A stretch of 64,000 nucleotides of DNA. Source: Sorex araneus. Its lineage: Eukaryota; Chordata; Mammalia; Eulipotyphla; Soricidae. Shown in pieces: positions 22,811-34,564 of the stretch (position 1 is its first letter; the number at the start of each line of letters is the position of its first letter). The position numbers were made by a program, and so were the translations under genes. Below the pieces are notes generated by a model. It searched no databases. It was given only the letters and a program-made list of their open reading frames with translations, and was not told where the DNA came from. The stretch is from the NCBI RefSeq assembly GCF_027595985.1, contig NC_073302.1, forward strand, positions 15,866,311 through 15,930,310. Direction: 5' to 3'.

Positions 22811-22990
22811 CTGGGGGCTAGAGCGATAGCACAGTGGGTAAGGCGTTTGCCTTGCACACGGCTGACCCGGGTTCGATTCCCAGCGTCCCATATGGTCCCC
22901 TGAGCACCGCCAGGGGTCATTCCTGAGTGTAGAGCCAGGAATGACCCCTGAGAATTGCCGGGTGTGACCCAAAAAGCAAAAAAAAAAAAG
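22811..22990 (+). mobile_element. SINE family A (SOR-like)
   Basis: Near-consensus full-length copy with TSD AGAGATGTTTCACA at 22797-22810 and 22991-23004. Poly(A) at its end. Confidence 0.94.
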
Positions 22991-23004
22991 AGAGATGTTT
23001 CACA

Positions 23005-23509
23005 TTATCAAAGTCATAAAGATATTCATGTACTATTTCTTCTAAAAAGTTAAATTTTAAGTTTCAGACTTAAAGTTTAGACTGATTTTCAAAAATCTCT
23101 TATCAATCTGCAGATGTATAATTTAGTATAAGAAAATTTATTGATATACAATGAGGAGAAATGTATGGAATTTTACAAATTTAAGTTTCCTGAATCATTG
23201 TCACAATAAAAAGTAGACTATCTTTTAAAATTATTTATAATTAAGGTAATGTTTTGACAGTGGCATTGACAATGATGGTCTTGGTATATATTCTGCTACC
23301 ACATTGCAAGACAACCAGAATGACCAAGATCCCCTAATCCTGTCCCTATGCCACCTTCAGTCCACATATTTCGACTAATTGGGTCTTTTCACTTTGCACT
23401 CCAGTTCTATTTGTGAGCTAAGTGTTTTCATTGCTCCATGTACCCAATACATCATGAGCATCATCTTACTGATTAAATTAATAATGCTGAAACTTTTGTA
23501 TTAAAATTG
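23005..23509. other. Unannotated, no gene recognised
   Basis: AT-rich, possibly the start of the L1 debris that becomes clear at 23510. Confidence 0.35.
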
Positions 23510-23660
23510 GATTGTTATATGGAACTCTCATTCATTGTTAGTGAAATATCAATGGGTTTTGCCTCTATAGGAAACAATATGGGAAGTCCTAAGAAAATTA
23601 AAACTGTTTACCATATAATCCAGCAGCTCCAAGATTATATTTCAAGTCTGTGCTTTCCCT
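23510..23660 (+). mobile_element. L1 ORF2 fragment
   Basis: Reads like the late ORF2 region of an old L1: AACAATATGGGAAGTCCTAAG, AAATTAAAACTGTTTACCATATAATCCAGC. Stops interrupt the frame. Confidence 0.65.
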
Positions 23661-23764
23661 TGAATTATTATCTTGTTTGCTTACTTCTATGCTTCTTTGT
23701 TTAACCAGTTCTACTCAGGAGAAGACTCTCTCTTTTTCTCCTCTCACATATTTCTAATACATTT

Positions 23765-23934
23765 TATTTATTCATTTATTTATTGAAACACAGTGAGATA
23801 TACTGTTACAAAATTGTTTATGATTGGATTTCAGGTCAAAGAATCTTCCAACACCAGTCCTTTCAGCTGTGTACACCACCAGTGTCCCCAATTTCCTCCC
23901 TCCCCCTGTCCTCCTCCCACATCTACACAGGGAC

Positions 23935-23988
<54 letters not shown>

Positions 23989-24130
23989 ACTCTCTGTCAC
24001 TCACTCGTTCACTCGCTTGCTCTTACTCTTTCTCTTCCTCTCTCTCTCTCCCTCTCATTTTGGGCATTATGGCTTGCAGTGCGAATACTTTTTAGTATCA
24101 ATATTGCAAACCACAATACCCAAAAGGAGA
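23765..24130 (-). mobile_element. L1-type 3' UTR
   Basis: The minus strand ends in the CATGAACAACTTTGTAAC-like motif seen at 36485 (here degenerate: CATAAACAATTTTGTAAC), and carries GGTGTTGGAAGATTC and CACTGGTGGTGTACAC. A long CT tract lies inside it. It separates the L1 fragments at 23510 and 24480. Confidence 0.6.
23938..24060. repeat. (CT)n microsatellite and CT-rich tract
   Basis: A nearly pure CT run at 23938-23996 continues as an imperfect CT/CACT-rich stretch. The reverse strand accounts for the Arg-Glu repeat in the antisense frame. Confidence 0.95.
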
Positions 24131-24479
24131 GATATACAGAGAAGGAGAGACAGAGACAGAGAGAAAGAGACATAGAAAAGAAATTTACAAAATTGTCAAA
24201 AAGAATTAATGAAGAAAATCTAATTATAGTATGGTACAGCTTACCAATTATGTCAACTTAAAAACTATGCAAGACAGTATTTTGATTTCTCATGGATACA
24301 AACAAATATGTTTAAAATTATCAAAAATGAAATTATTAAGAATAAATTGGGGGAAATAAAGAAAGATTATCTTTAATATCCCCTTATGTAAACACTCACT
24401 TACAACACCAGTCCTTTCCAGAATGATCACTTACAACTTCTAAATATGAGTTAATAAAATATTTTCTTGATTCCCTCCA

Positions 24480-24870
24480 CAGAGGAAAATTCAGAAACTT
24501 TCTTTGTATACATCCTGGATACATCCATATACCTATACCAGTCTATATAAAAGCAATAATTCAGATACATATTTATAGAAACATCCATTTTCATTATAAT
24601 TTTGTTTATACACATAACATTTGGAAACAACCCAAATACTCAATAAGGAATTATTGGAAAAAATATTTGATAAATATACACAGTGTACTATTATGCAACT
24701 ATGAAAGAAGATGAAATATGTCCTTTTACTATAATATGGATATAACTAGATATGATCAATCTAAGCAAAACTAGCTAAAGGATAAAGACAAAAATCATAT
24801 CTCATTAATTAGTTGTATATAAATAAATAAAGCAAAGGGACAGACAACATCTAATGAAAACCAATCCTTA
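24480..24870 (+). mobile_element. L1 ORF2 end and 3' UTR fragment
   Basis: Classical L1 order: CATTTGGAAACAACCCAAATACTC, AATATACACAGTGTACTATTATGCAAC, GAAAGAAGATGAAATATGTCC, ATATGGATATAACTAG, CATATCTCATTAATTAGTTG. It is probably continuous with the fragment at 23510. Confidence 0.8.
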
Positions 24871-25335
24871 CTCTCAAATCACAATGTGAGTCTTATAGAA
24901 GATTATAGAGTGAGTTAAGAGTTTAGTGTACCGTAGAAAAAGGATTTGACATTGTGGTAGTTGATTTGGGTTCTTAGTGCCCGTAAGGAATAGATACATT
25001 TTTGTTCTCATAAAACAATGTCACCCCAATATAAAATAAATTTTTAAAAGATAAAATATATTTAAAATAAAATTTAATGTATCTAGCAGATACAGTTCAC
25101 CAAACATATTCTTAAAAAGTGTATTAGTGCTATTACTAATGTATATAAAATTAGGTTCGGTTTGTCAAGCTATGCCAAAAAAACTTGTGACAATTATTGC
25201 AATAATGTTTGTAATAAATATTAATTTCAAGAAGATGTTACCAATATTTAGTTATTTAGTTAAATTAATGAGTAATTTATACTGGTTCATTTACTTAGGT
25301 CTTTATTTTTCTTGTTTTCGTTTATAATCATAGCT

Positions 25336-25336
25336 C

Positions 25337-25389
<53 letters not shown>

Positions 25390-25427
25390 ATGCATGAGAG
25401 AGAGAGAGAGCAAGAGAGAGAGAGAGA
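25336..25427. repeat. (TG)n then (GA)n microsatellites
   Basis: A TG run at 25342-25388, a CATGCATG joint and then GA repeats with one CA interruption. Confidence 0.95.
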
Positions 25428-25626
25428 TGAGATTTTGGGCTCACCTAGAGAAAACAAAGGAGGTACGGATAGGTATTAAGAGATTTATTTTAAAGCAACC
25501 TTTGACCTAGGATCATGGAGCTGAAAATGCCAAGTGGGAGACAGAAATGGAGTTGGGATAGAGGTGAGAGAATGATGATGCAGACTACAAGGAACATAAA
25601 GACATTGGTTAAAGGTCTTGAACTTT

Positions 25627-25808
25627 TTTGTTTGTTTGTTTTTTGGGTCACACCCAGCAATGCACAGGGGTTACTCCTGGCTAATGCACTCAGGAATTAC
25701 TCCTGGCGTGCTCAGGGGACCATATGGGATGCTGGGAATTAAACCCGGGTCGGCCACATGCAAGGGAAACACCCTACCTGCTCACTGCTGTGCTATTGCT
25801 CCAGCCCC
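25627..25808 (-). mobile_element. SINE family A (SOR-like)
   Basis: Full-length copy with a small head duplication (TGCTCACTGCTGTGC). GGTCTTGAA on both sides (about 25614 and 25810) is the likely TSD. Confidence 0.9.
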
Positions 25809-25889
25809 GGGTCTTGAATATTTTTAGTGGTAAAAACGATGAGTCAACTGTCCACATCAAAATGCTTGAACACTGTTGTAAGAACATGA

Positions 25890-26045
25890 TCCAGGCTGCC
25901 TAGATAGTGCAGTGGTTAAGATGCTTTTCCTGCTTATTACCAAATTGGTTCAAACCCTGGGACTACATATGGTCCCATGAACAGCACCCTGAATGATCCC
26001 TGAGCACAGAGCCAGAAGTAAGCCCTTGATAGTGTGGGATATCCC
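25890..26045 (+). mobile_element. Old SINE, A-related
   Basis: Diverged tRNA-type head (GATAGTGCAGTGGTTAAGATGC, then GGTTCAAACCC) and an A-like body (CATATGGTCCCATGAACAGC, GAGCACAGAGCCAGAAGTAAG). An older subfamily than the A consensus. Confidence 0.65.
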
Positions 26046-26350
26046 TCCCCTCCACCCAAATGAATTGATCCAAATTATAATTAAATGCGTTTCCCAAGGG
26101 GGTAGGATGAGGAATTTTAGGAAACCTTGAATCACTTGCTAAAGGCTAAATGACAGTCATGATTGGTATGAAGCTGAGTTACCATACTGCATACTTGGAC
26201 CTAGAACTATATTATAACAGTATTGCAAGGTATGATGCCTAAATAAAAATTAAAAGAGAAGACAGAATAGACCTGAAAGAGAGGAAGGATATTCTATTGC
26301 AAGGAATCATATTATATGTTTTCAGTGCTCTTTAAGAAATCCAAAAATCT

Positions 26351-26506
26351 GGGGCTGGAGCAATAGTACAGCAGATAAGGCATTTGCCTTGCATGCAGCC
26401 TACCCAGGTTCGGTTCCCAGCATCCCATATGGTCCTCTGAGCACCACCAGGGGTGATTCCTGAGTGCAGAGCCACAGTAACCCCTGTGCATCGCCGGGTG
26501 TGATCC

Positions 26507-26534
<28 letters not shown>
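26351..26534 (+). mobile_element. SINE family A (SOR-like)
   Basis: Full length with a long poly(A). AGAAATCCAAAAATCT (26335) and AGAAATACAAAAATCT (26535) form the TSD. Confidence 0.93.
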
Positions 26535-26537
<3 letters not shown>

Positions 26538-26551
26538 AATACAAAAATCTG

Positions 26552-28039
26552 TAGCAAATATACCTAAGAAAGACAAAGTTATCAGGAAAAAAATACTAAA
26601 ATTTGGGTGATGAAAAAATAGTTGTTTACAGTGGGTGTTTTTCTTATTGAAAAAGTTTTTAGCTCTGTTCTCAAGGTCTTCTAACTGACTGAATAAAGTC
26701 CACCTGCATTATCTTCAATCTGCAACTTAAATTGACAGCCTTAAAAATCTGAAGACCTTTGTAACAACAACAAAAAAGTAACTGTGTCTGTATCCTAAAT
26801 AACATAAGATAAATTTGTCACTAAAAACATTTCCATTAGCAAAAATCAAAATAAAGGTGATGTCTTTACATTGTGATTTCTATAAATTCAGTGTTTCAGT
26901 GATTACAAGAGAAGATTTCAATAAATTGAGAAAGAGAGGCACCAAAAACATCACAGAATTTAATGGATAATAGATGATTAGGAACTATGAACATAAAAAC
27001 TCCTTTCTCATATAAATGTAAGATTAATAAGCATGGAACTCACTGTAAAGCATATGTTATACATCTACCTTATAGTTATCCACCCGCCTTTCATTTGTAT
27101 ATGTTTGCCAAAAAAAAAATGGATGACCTGCAAAAGGTAATAATTGCTAATTTCCTAAATCAACTCTCTGTGGCTCTAAATTTGTACCAAGATGAAGAAA
27201 GTTACAACAACCACAAGAATGCAAGCTATAGTGTCGAATTTTATTTTTATCTGTGATCACAAGGATATTATAAAGCAAAAAAAAACTTCAAGGGTAATTT
27301 CCATGGGTCATTCATGGAGGATATTGTGCACATTAGTTTACAGAAAGTAAAACTAAGATCCATAAAAGAAATTTGCCATACCGCCAGAAATATTTTCAGT
27401 CCCTGGCAAGTATCAATTTATTATTACTCCAGAATAATGACTACTATCTGTTTACTTTCTCAATTTTCAGAATATGGTTTTTATTTTAACACCAGTACTT
27501 CCTCCTACCTCATGATATATTAGAGAATTGAGGAATTATGAACAAAACATCATATTTTGTGTTTATTAATATGTTTCTAGACATTCCAAAGCCACCACAA
27601 GAGGATGTACATAATATTTTTCCTTCTGATTGGTTGTGATATAACTCTCATTTTCCCATAGGCAGGCATTGATTATACAGAATATAGGTGAACAGTAGTG
27701 GCTAGAGACTGGATAGTGATACAGAAGAGTTTTTTTTCAGAATGCATTTAATATTATTATTGTTCAACCTTGTTGCCTTTTCTTGGTTTGAAAATGTACA
27801 TTATTATTGTTCATGAAAATTTACTTCCTTTACTTACTTCATCTGTTCCACTATGCGAGTTGAAGCTTGCTTCTGGGTGGTATCTCTGAGCCTATTCCAA
27901 ATGGGAGCCAGAGGCCCTCTGTCTTGTGTGAACTGCAGAAGCCTCCACACCAGACCAGCATCATATTAAGGTTCCACACCACAGTTCCTGAAATGCACAG
28001 CTGCTTTTACATCTGCTCAATGTAGATTTACTCAACAAA
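26552..28039. other. Unannotated, no gene recognised
   Basis: AT-rich. Open frames at 26987 and 27314 have no recognisable domain. No named repeat seen. Confidence 0.4.
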
Positions 28040-29345
28040 TTATATGCTGCTCACAGTTACTTTTCCTGTCATTCGATGAGGACAGGCAGAGAACACAGAG
28101 AGCAAGCTCTAGCTAATCCCTCATCACTTTTGAAGGGGGGAGGGTTTAACCACAAAAACTCATCCACAGCACAATGGGAAAAATACGTAGAAAACCAATC
28201 AACTTGAACGAGAGAAAATACCACTGAAGACATAAACAACACTAGTGAATGCTCAGAGAGTGTTTTTAAAGATACAATGATGAGGATATTCAATGAGTTC
28301 AAAGAAACAATAGCACAGGTAGTCAGCAAAGTACAAGAAAGTATGAGACCTTAAATGGAAAGGCTATTGTAGTCAGAAGTGACAGAAAAGAAGAACATGG
28401 TAGGTAATATATGTGTATTTTTAAGTCAATTGAAGCTCTTAACAAAAGAATAACAGAAACTGAGTAAAAGATTGAGAATTTCCAAGATGAGAAAGAGGAA
28501 ACTGTTAGAAAACAGCAGAAAGTGAAAAATAGTCTGAAAAAAATGAAAAGCATATAAGACAACTCTGGGATGAGTTCTTGAGAAACAATCTAAGAATCAC
28601 TGGAGTTCCTGAAGAACAGGAAAGCAAATGTGAAGAAACGATAGTTAGAGAAATTATTGAGAAGAGCTTCCCAGAGTTGAGATTATAGGCACTGAGATGC
28701 AATAGGTCTCAAGGGTCCCAGTGAAAATAAACCCAATTTGGAAAACTCCAAGAGATAGCATACTCAAAATGACAAAATCTAAATGTAGAGACAAAATGTT
28801 GAAAGAAGCAAGATTTAAAAAATGAGCTTATAAAGGAAAGATATACAGCGGATCTTTCAAATGAGATTACAAACCAGAGGAATGTGAAAAGATATAGGAT
28901 AAAAACCTCTGAAACGAGCAACTTACCAAAAAATACTCCATCCAGCTAGATTGTCAATCAGATTTGAAGAAACTAGAGCGATAGCTCAGCGGGTAGGGCG
29001 TTTGCCTTGCACACGGCTGACCTGAGTTTGATTCCTCTGTCCCTCTCCGAGAGCCTGGCAAGCTACCGAGAGTATCCCACCCACATGGCAGAGCCTGGCA
29101 AGCCACCTGTAACATATTGATATGCCAAAAACAGTAACAACAAGTCTCAGAATGGAGACATTACTGGGACTTGCTCGAGCAAATTGATAAAAAACAGGAC
29201 GACAGTGCTACAGAGCATCATGGATGGACAATAACTCAGGGAATTCATAGCCTTGACCAGTTTTGCCAGAAACGTTAAAAGAGCTTCTTTAAGGACAAGA
29301 GAATCTTACAATCATGTGGTATTGAAAATGATACTTACTAATTTT
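28040..29345 (+). mobile_element. HAL1/L1 ORF1 relic
   Basis: Translated in shifting frames, it gives a coiled-coil-rich region (28230-28560), a block like the ORF1 RNA-binding core (EFLRNNLRITGVPEEQ at about 28573-28620) and a late basic block (SKCRDKMLKEARF, 28768-28812). These match L1/HAL1 ORF1 proteins, which bind the element RNA. Frameshifts and stops show that it is dead. A B SINE interrupts it at 28968. The relic at 4870 is a second copy on the other strand. Confidence 0.68.
28968..29215 (+). mobile_element. SINE family B (RTE-tailed)
   Basis: Full-length B copy inside the HAL1/L1 relic. Head CTAGAGCGATAGCTCAGCGG, B middle, RTE module and GACAGTGCTACAG tail. Confidence 0.9.
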
Positions 29346-29399
29346 GCCTATGTGGTTGCCTTCTACAAGATAAAAGAAAGGTTAAAAATATATACAAAC

Positions 29400-29745
29400 T
29401 AATCACCACAAATTGACTTTTATTGATTTATTTTCTAATAATTTTATTTGCCATTTTAAAGGTTTTTTGACCAATTTATATCATCATCATCATCATCATT
29501 AAAAATTGGTCAAGAAAAGAAAGAGTCTCTTGCCATGCACCTGGCTGTCTTCTCCGGGGGCCCCTCAGAGGGGATGGGCTCTAGCTTCCCTCCTCGCCCC
29601 GAGCAGAGCACCTGGTGGCCGAAGACCTCTGGAGCCTAGCCACAGCCCTTCTCCACACGTTAGGATGAGCCTCATGCATGAAGGTACGAGCAGAGGAACC
29701 AGAGTGTGACAAATATATATGAAATAAATTTGTTATATGCCTGCA
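29400..29745 (+). mobile_element. L1/HAL1-like 3' end split by a family C piece
   Basis: The flanks 29405-29478 and 29705-29745 resemble 30250-30395 (ACTTTTATT...ATTTATTTTCT, AATAAATTTGTTATATGCCT), so both are copies of one old 3' end. The C-type insertion at 29479 splits this copy. Confidence 0.45.
29479..29702. mobile_element. Family C fragment with (ATC)n
   Basis: The part at 29515-29702 matches, on the plus strand, the 5' part of family C (TTGCCATGCACCTGGCTGTC, CACACGTTAGGATGAGCC, AGCAGAGGAACC). An (ATC)7-like run lies on the left, where a minus-oriented copy would have its tail. TTGACCAATTT (29467) and AAATTGGTCAA (29503) form an inverted repeat around the run. This arrangement fits an inverted 5' end, but a simple truncated copy is also possible. 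Confidence 0.6.
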
Positions 29746-29922
29746 AAGGGTGCAAAAACAAAATGAAGCCTCATTTATGTATAGAACACTTGTATTATTA
29801 CTGCAATAAGGTCCAAAATACAAAGGAAACAAATAATGCAATATTTTTCAGATGCCAGAGTTGAAAACTTAGTTATGTAAATGAGAATAGGCAGTATACT
29901 ATAATGTATTAAATGGTTTGCA

Positions 29923-30196
29923 GAAACCAAACCAAAGCATTAAAACAGTACTGCCTATACTAACGCTGGAGTGGGTAGGGCATTTGCCTTGCACGTGGCC
30001 TATCCATGTTCGATTCCTCCACCCATCTCGGAGAGCCCAGCAAGCTACTGAGAGTATCTTGCCCACATGGCAGAGCCTGGCAAGCTACCCATGGTGTATT
30101 TGATATGCCAAAAACAGTAACAGCAAGTCTCACAATGGAGACGTGACTGGTGCCCACTCGAGCAAATTGATGAGCAATGGGCAGACAGTGACAGTG
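29923..30196 (+). mobile_element. SINE family B with altered 5' end
   Basis: A perfect 15-bp TSD (ATTAAATGGTTTGCA at 29908-29922 and 30197-30211) encloses the copy. The tRNA head starts only at about GCTGGAGTGGG (29965). The first roughly 40 bp between the TSD and head are not SINE sequence. Part of the A box region is lost. Confidence 0.88.
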
Positions 30197-30244
30197 ATTA
30201 AATGGTTTGCATTTTCTTATTTAGATAGGTTAAAATCATATAGC

Positions 30245-30540
30245 AATTAATCATTAAAATTGGCTTTTATTTATTTATCTTCTGATAGTTACATTTATTT
30301 ATCGCATTATCAAATTGTGATTTGATAATTTCCATTTCACAGTTTTGTTGAAACAACTTATATGGAATAAATTTGTTATATGCCTCCCAAGGGGGCAGGC
30401 TAGGGGCTAGAAGGGACCTTGGGGACATTGGTGTGAGACTAGTGTTGCAAATTTATATGCCTGAAACAATTCTATTTTGAATAGTTTAGTAGCAAATCAC
30501 CATGTCCTTAAAAAAATTAAAAATTAGAGATAAAAAAATT
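30245..30540 (+). mobile_element. L1/HAL1-like 3' end
   Basis: AATAAATTTGTTATATGCC, a G-rich AAGGGGGCAGGCTAGGGGC stretch, ACATTGGTGTGAGACTAGTG and an A-rich end fit an old L1-type 3' UTR. It resembles the split copy at 29400. Confidence 0.45.
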
Positions 30541-30871
30541 AAGTTTACTTCCTTAATTTATACTTATGTTTGACCACGTATCAGTCTGATAGAATGCAAT
30601 TGCAAATAATCTGTACACTTTCCAGCTCAACTTACTTAAAATTAAACTATTTTCTTCAACTGTACCCACATTTCTGCTGATAGTAAAATGGAAATAATTT
30701 GCTTCACAGACTAAACCTATACTCTGATAAAAGTAAACACAACCACGAGTCTAGCTCCTGAATTCTACAGTAGGGAAGAATCACCTGGAAATTTCTAAAC
30801 TATTCAAAGAGAAGTCATCTTTACATGATTTGAACTATTGGAAAAGACCAGATAAACATCATGTAGCTCTT

Positions 30872-31048
30872 TTTTTTCTTTTTTTGCTTTATGGATCAAA
30901 CTTCCGATGCACAGGGGTTACTCCTGGCTCTGCACTCAGAAATCACCCCTGGTGGTGCTCAGGGGACCATATGGGATACTGGGAATCAAACCCAGGTGGG
31001 CCGCGTGCAAGGCAAACGCTCTACCCTCTGTACTATTGCTTCAGCCCC
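30872..31048 (-). mobile_element. SINE family A (SOR-like)
   Basis: Full length with an exact 18-bp TSD (AAACATCATGTAGCTCTT at 30854-30871 and 31049-31066). Confidence 0.94.
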
Positions 31049-31066
31049 AAACATCATGTAGCTCTT

Positions 31067-31721
31067 ATGAAATGAACCCTCACATACAGGGATACTACTA
31101 AATCGATTTTAAAATTCTACAAAATATGTACTACACCAAGACTCTGCTAATTTGAACAAAGAGGAATATTGAAACAGAAAAAAATGACAGTGGGTATGTG
31201 AACTTTCCATTGTGATGACTTTCATTAGATATCATGCCATAAGATTTTATAGAACCCACAGTTTTATTGGAATTAAAAAATAAAGCATTCAATGCTGTTG
31301 CAAGCAATTATACTATTAGAATGTGTGGAGAAAAAAGTCTCGGGAAGGACAGATTAAGGGAAAGCAAGCAATATGTTCTTTGTAGAAAATATTCAACAGA
31401 TAAATTTGCTAAATTCTATGTTATGTATATATCCAACAGAATTCTAGCAAGCCAACTATGGTTATATGAGTTTGAGTTTACACAACACAACTACCTGTTG
31501 AAACAAAATACCAATAACATAACTCAATGACTCTTAAATGCAAGCTCATCCAGAGTCTTTACAATTGCTTATTGACAATGTTCAGGACTCTAAAATATTA
31601 ATCAAATTACAAATATAAAAATGTTACTCACATTAAAGGGAATAGAAGATTAATGGAAACTAACCTAGATTAATTATTCTAACTCTGCTCAAGGACATAA
31701 GAGAAAATATCCTTATAATAA
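31067..31721. other. Unannotated, no gene recognised
   Basis: AT-rich. An 87-codon frame at 31267 has no recognised domain. Possibly old L1 debris, not demonstrated. Confidence 0.35.
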
Positions 31722-31969
31722 ATAACACTGTAGCACTGTTGTGCCGTTGTTCATCGATTTGCTCGAGTGGGCACCAGTAACATCTCCATTGTGAGACTTG
31801 TTACTATTTTTTTCATATTGAATAAGCCATGGGTAACTTGTCAGGCTCTGCTGTGCAGGCAGGATACTCTTGGTAGCTTGCTGGGCTCTCTGAGAGGGAC
31901 AGAAGAATCAAACCCGGGTTAGCCGCATGCAAAGCAAACACCCTACCTGCTATGCTATCACTCTAGTCC
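31722..31969 (-). mobile_element. SINE family B (RTE-tailed)
   Basis: Full-length minus copy with CACTGTAGCACTGT tail (element strand ACAGTGCTACAGTG), RTE module, B middle and tRNA head. Confidence 0.9.
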
Positions 31970-32783
31970 AATAATAAGTAAACAATGGAATATTTCAACA
32001 GATATATATATATATAATGTATATAATTTTACACCAGTAGTCAAAAACTACAAAACCTGAAATAAAATCTACATAAAATAGCTACAACATTATTTGAAAC
32101 AATGGAAGAAGTAAATGAAATAGGTCAATAGAAATGCATGTGATGAAAAAAATAAACTCTAAATCTCCTTAGAGAAATACTGAGTAGTTCGACACGTGTA
32201 TCATTGGTTTTCCAGGAAAGAAAATAACTTGTGGTAGAAAAATATCTAACAAGGTAAGTTTATTTTTCCCCCAAATCACTGAAGACATATCTTTATAGCA
32301 TTCAAATTTTAGTGATTGCCAAAAATGAGGAATAGAAAGAAAACTATGTCTAGCATAACAATTACAATTAAAACTAAAAATTATTTCCAGAATTAAAACA
32401 TCACGTTAAAAATATTTTAAGCTCAGAAAATAACGACGTGTGACACACAAAAGAACACTAGTTTGAATGATAACTAATCTTTAAAATTTTTATTTTTTTA
32501 AGGAATTGAAAGAAAAAAAAATAGCAATCATGGAATCTGTAAATCTAGATCCAATAAAATAATTTATTCAAAATGAAGATAAAACAAGAACTTTTAGAAT
32601 AGATGGAAACTAGAATAGTTTTATGCCTTTAAATCTGTACCAGAAGGAACTCTCAGAGGCATACATCAGTCTAAAAGGACATAGTAGTAAACTGAAATCT
32701 GAATCCTTAGAAGAAAGGAAAAATAGTGATCATGCTGTGGAATAAGAAATTACAGGGACAATTTTAAAATATGATATATTTTT
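31970..32783. other. Unannotated, no gene recognised
   Basis: AT-rich with a short TA run near 32002. No named repeat or coding signal. Confidence 0.4.
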
Positions 32784-33869
32784 TGTCTTTTTGGGCTTTA
32801 TTCATTGTAGGATAACATAGCCTCAGGTAGTTTAGGTTTATTGGGTTACTCCCGTCACAGTGCTCCCATTCCTCTGTGTTTATTTGTAGCTTCTTTCTTC
32901 GTGTTCTGTTGACTTGTAAATATTGTTTTTCTCTTCTCCTTGAGTCCTTTGCATAGTTTATTCAGAGCAATGTCCTTTTTGTATGGACACAGGAAGACTT
33001 AGCAAATGCTATGCTTTTGTAACCTGGGAGTCATTTGACTCTACATGATATTTTCCTCCTGGGCATCTGTTCTCTTGAACTAAGCCTCAGCTGCCCTTAC
33101 TTCCTAGCACCCCCAAAAGCAGGGTCCCAACGAAGGACAAGATGGACCCAGGGCAGGCGGTGAGTTGTGTGCTACCCTGGCATCGAGATGGGTCTGGCCA
33201 AAGTGCCTAATGCTTAACTATAAGTTAAGAGCTTGATCATGGACAAATGTTGTCATGATCCAAACAGTGATAACTAGATTTGGACCCTGCTAGGGTGAGG
33301 AATGATTAATCTGGCCTGAGTGCTGTGGTCTGAGTCTGTGGCAAGATGTTGCCAGGAGAGCTGCCTTGCAAGCTTCAATGTATCTCTTACTATATCCATA
33401 CAAAAATAACTAATATTAAGATGTTAATGAGTGTTTGGAATAAGGAGAGGAAAAAAATCCCTTTAGAGGTATCTTGCCTACTGGCAGTCAGGAAGTTTGG
33501 AATGCCCCTAGGTTGTGTTCCCTTTGAACCTGACAGCCCTCAGGAAGGGCTTTATTATGTTGATTTTGCTACCTGGAGGTGTGTAACCTAGGGGCAAGGG
33601 TGAGAGAGGAAAAGGGGAGGAGAGAGATGGGAGAGAGGTGGCAGTAGATCCAGAGAGAGGCTGGAGCTTGGAGTGCGGGAGATGAGAAAGATGAAAGATT
33701 GAATAAATGATAACTAATCAGCAACCAGCTTGGTCCTCATTCTTCCTTCGCCTGTCCTTGGCCAATGGCCGTCCCGGATCCAGTCCACACACAGAGGTTC
33801 CAGAGCACCGAATGCTGGCGGCGAGACAGAGCCGCCCGGAGAGTCCATGAGTGCACGCGCCCATCAGCA
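32784..33869 (+). mobile_element. LTR-like element
   Basis: A 1.1-kb segment of moderate GC content has the layout of a retroviral LTR on the plus strand. A long possible U3 is followed by a GAATAAATG polyadenylation signal at about 33702. A GC-rich stretch with a CTTGGTCCTCATTC start (33729) then resembles R-U5. A G/A-rich tract precedes the signal at 33590-33700. No TSD or internal retroviral gene was found, so the ends are guesses. An 81-codon frame at 33346 is not recognised. Confidence 0.5.
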
Positions 33870-33954
33870 TGCTTTAGTTTTTTACAATTCATCTTATTGA
33901 AGTGTTTTACAAGAAGAGCTCAATATGATATCTTAACTTGTGAAAATATTTACT

Positions 33955-34135
33955 TCTTGGAGAGCCCAGCAAGCTACCGAGAGTATCTCGCCTACACACC
34001 AGAGCCTGGCAGGCTCCCTGTGGTGTATTCGATATGCCCAAAACAGTAACAAGTCTCACAGTGGAGACGTTACTGGTGCCACAGGGAGCAAATTGATGAA
34101 TAATGGGATGACAAGGATACAGTGATACAATGATA
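33955..34135 (+). mobile_element. SINE family B, 5'-truncated
   Basis: Begins in the B middle (TTGGAGAGCCCAGCAAGCTACC), without the tRNA head. It keeps the RTE module and a GATACAGTGATACAATGATA tail. Confidence 0.88.
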
Positions 34136-34337
34136 TGTTTAAGCAAACATTATAATATTTATATATTTAATATAAATATATAATATAATATTTACATATT
34201 GTGATTTCTCTGGCATATTTATATATCTAAGAACTACACATAAAGGAAAAGAATGTACTAAGTGGTCTTAAACTGTTACAAATTTCTTATATTTTGCTTG
34301 TAGTCATGCCATGCTAACTTTAAATGTAAACAAATAT

Positions 34338-34509
34338 AGGGTCTGAAGAGCTATTACGGGGGTAAGGCACTTGAATGCAGTCTGTCAAACCCAGGTTCCA
34401 TCTCTGCCACCACTTATGGTCCCCCAAGCAGTACTGCCAGGAATGTTTCCTGTGTGGAGCCAGGATTAAGCCCTGAGATGTGTGGTCCATAATAAAAAAA
34501 AAAAAAAGA
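34338..34509 (+). mobile_element. Old SINE, A-related
   Basis: Diverged head (GGTCTGAAGAGCTATTACGGG, CAAACCCAGGTTCC), A-like body (TTATGGTCCCCCAAGCAG, GAGCCAGGATTAAGCCC) and poly(A). Confidence 0.65.
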
Positions 34510-34564
34510 AAAGAAGAGGAAAGATATTAGATGAAGAGTTAACAATGTATGTTGCAGTCTCAAG

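Noticed and set aside
22811..22880. Possible tRNA gene (A and B boxes present)
   Set aside because: The same head occurs about 40 times followed by SINE bodies, and it lacks a tRNA-like 3' acceptor end.
23772..23990. Arg-Glu repeat protein frame on the minus strand
   Set aside because: It is the translation of a (GA)n tract, the reverse of the CT microsatellite.
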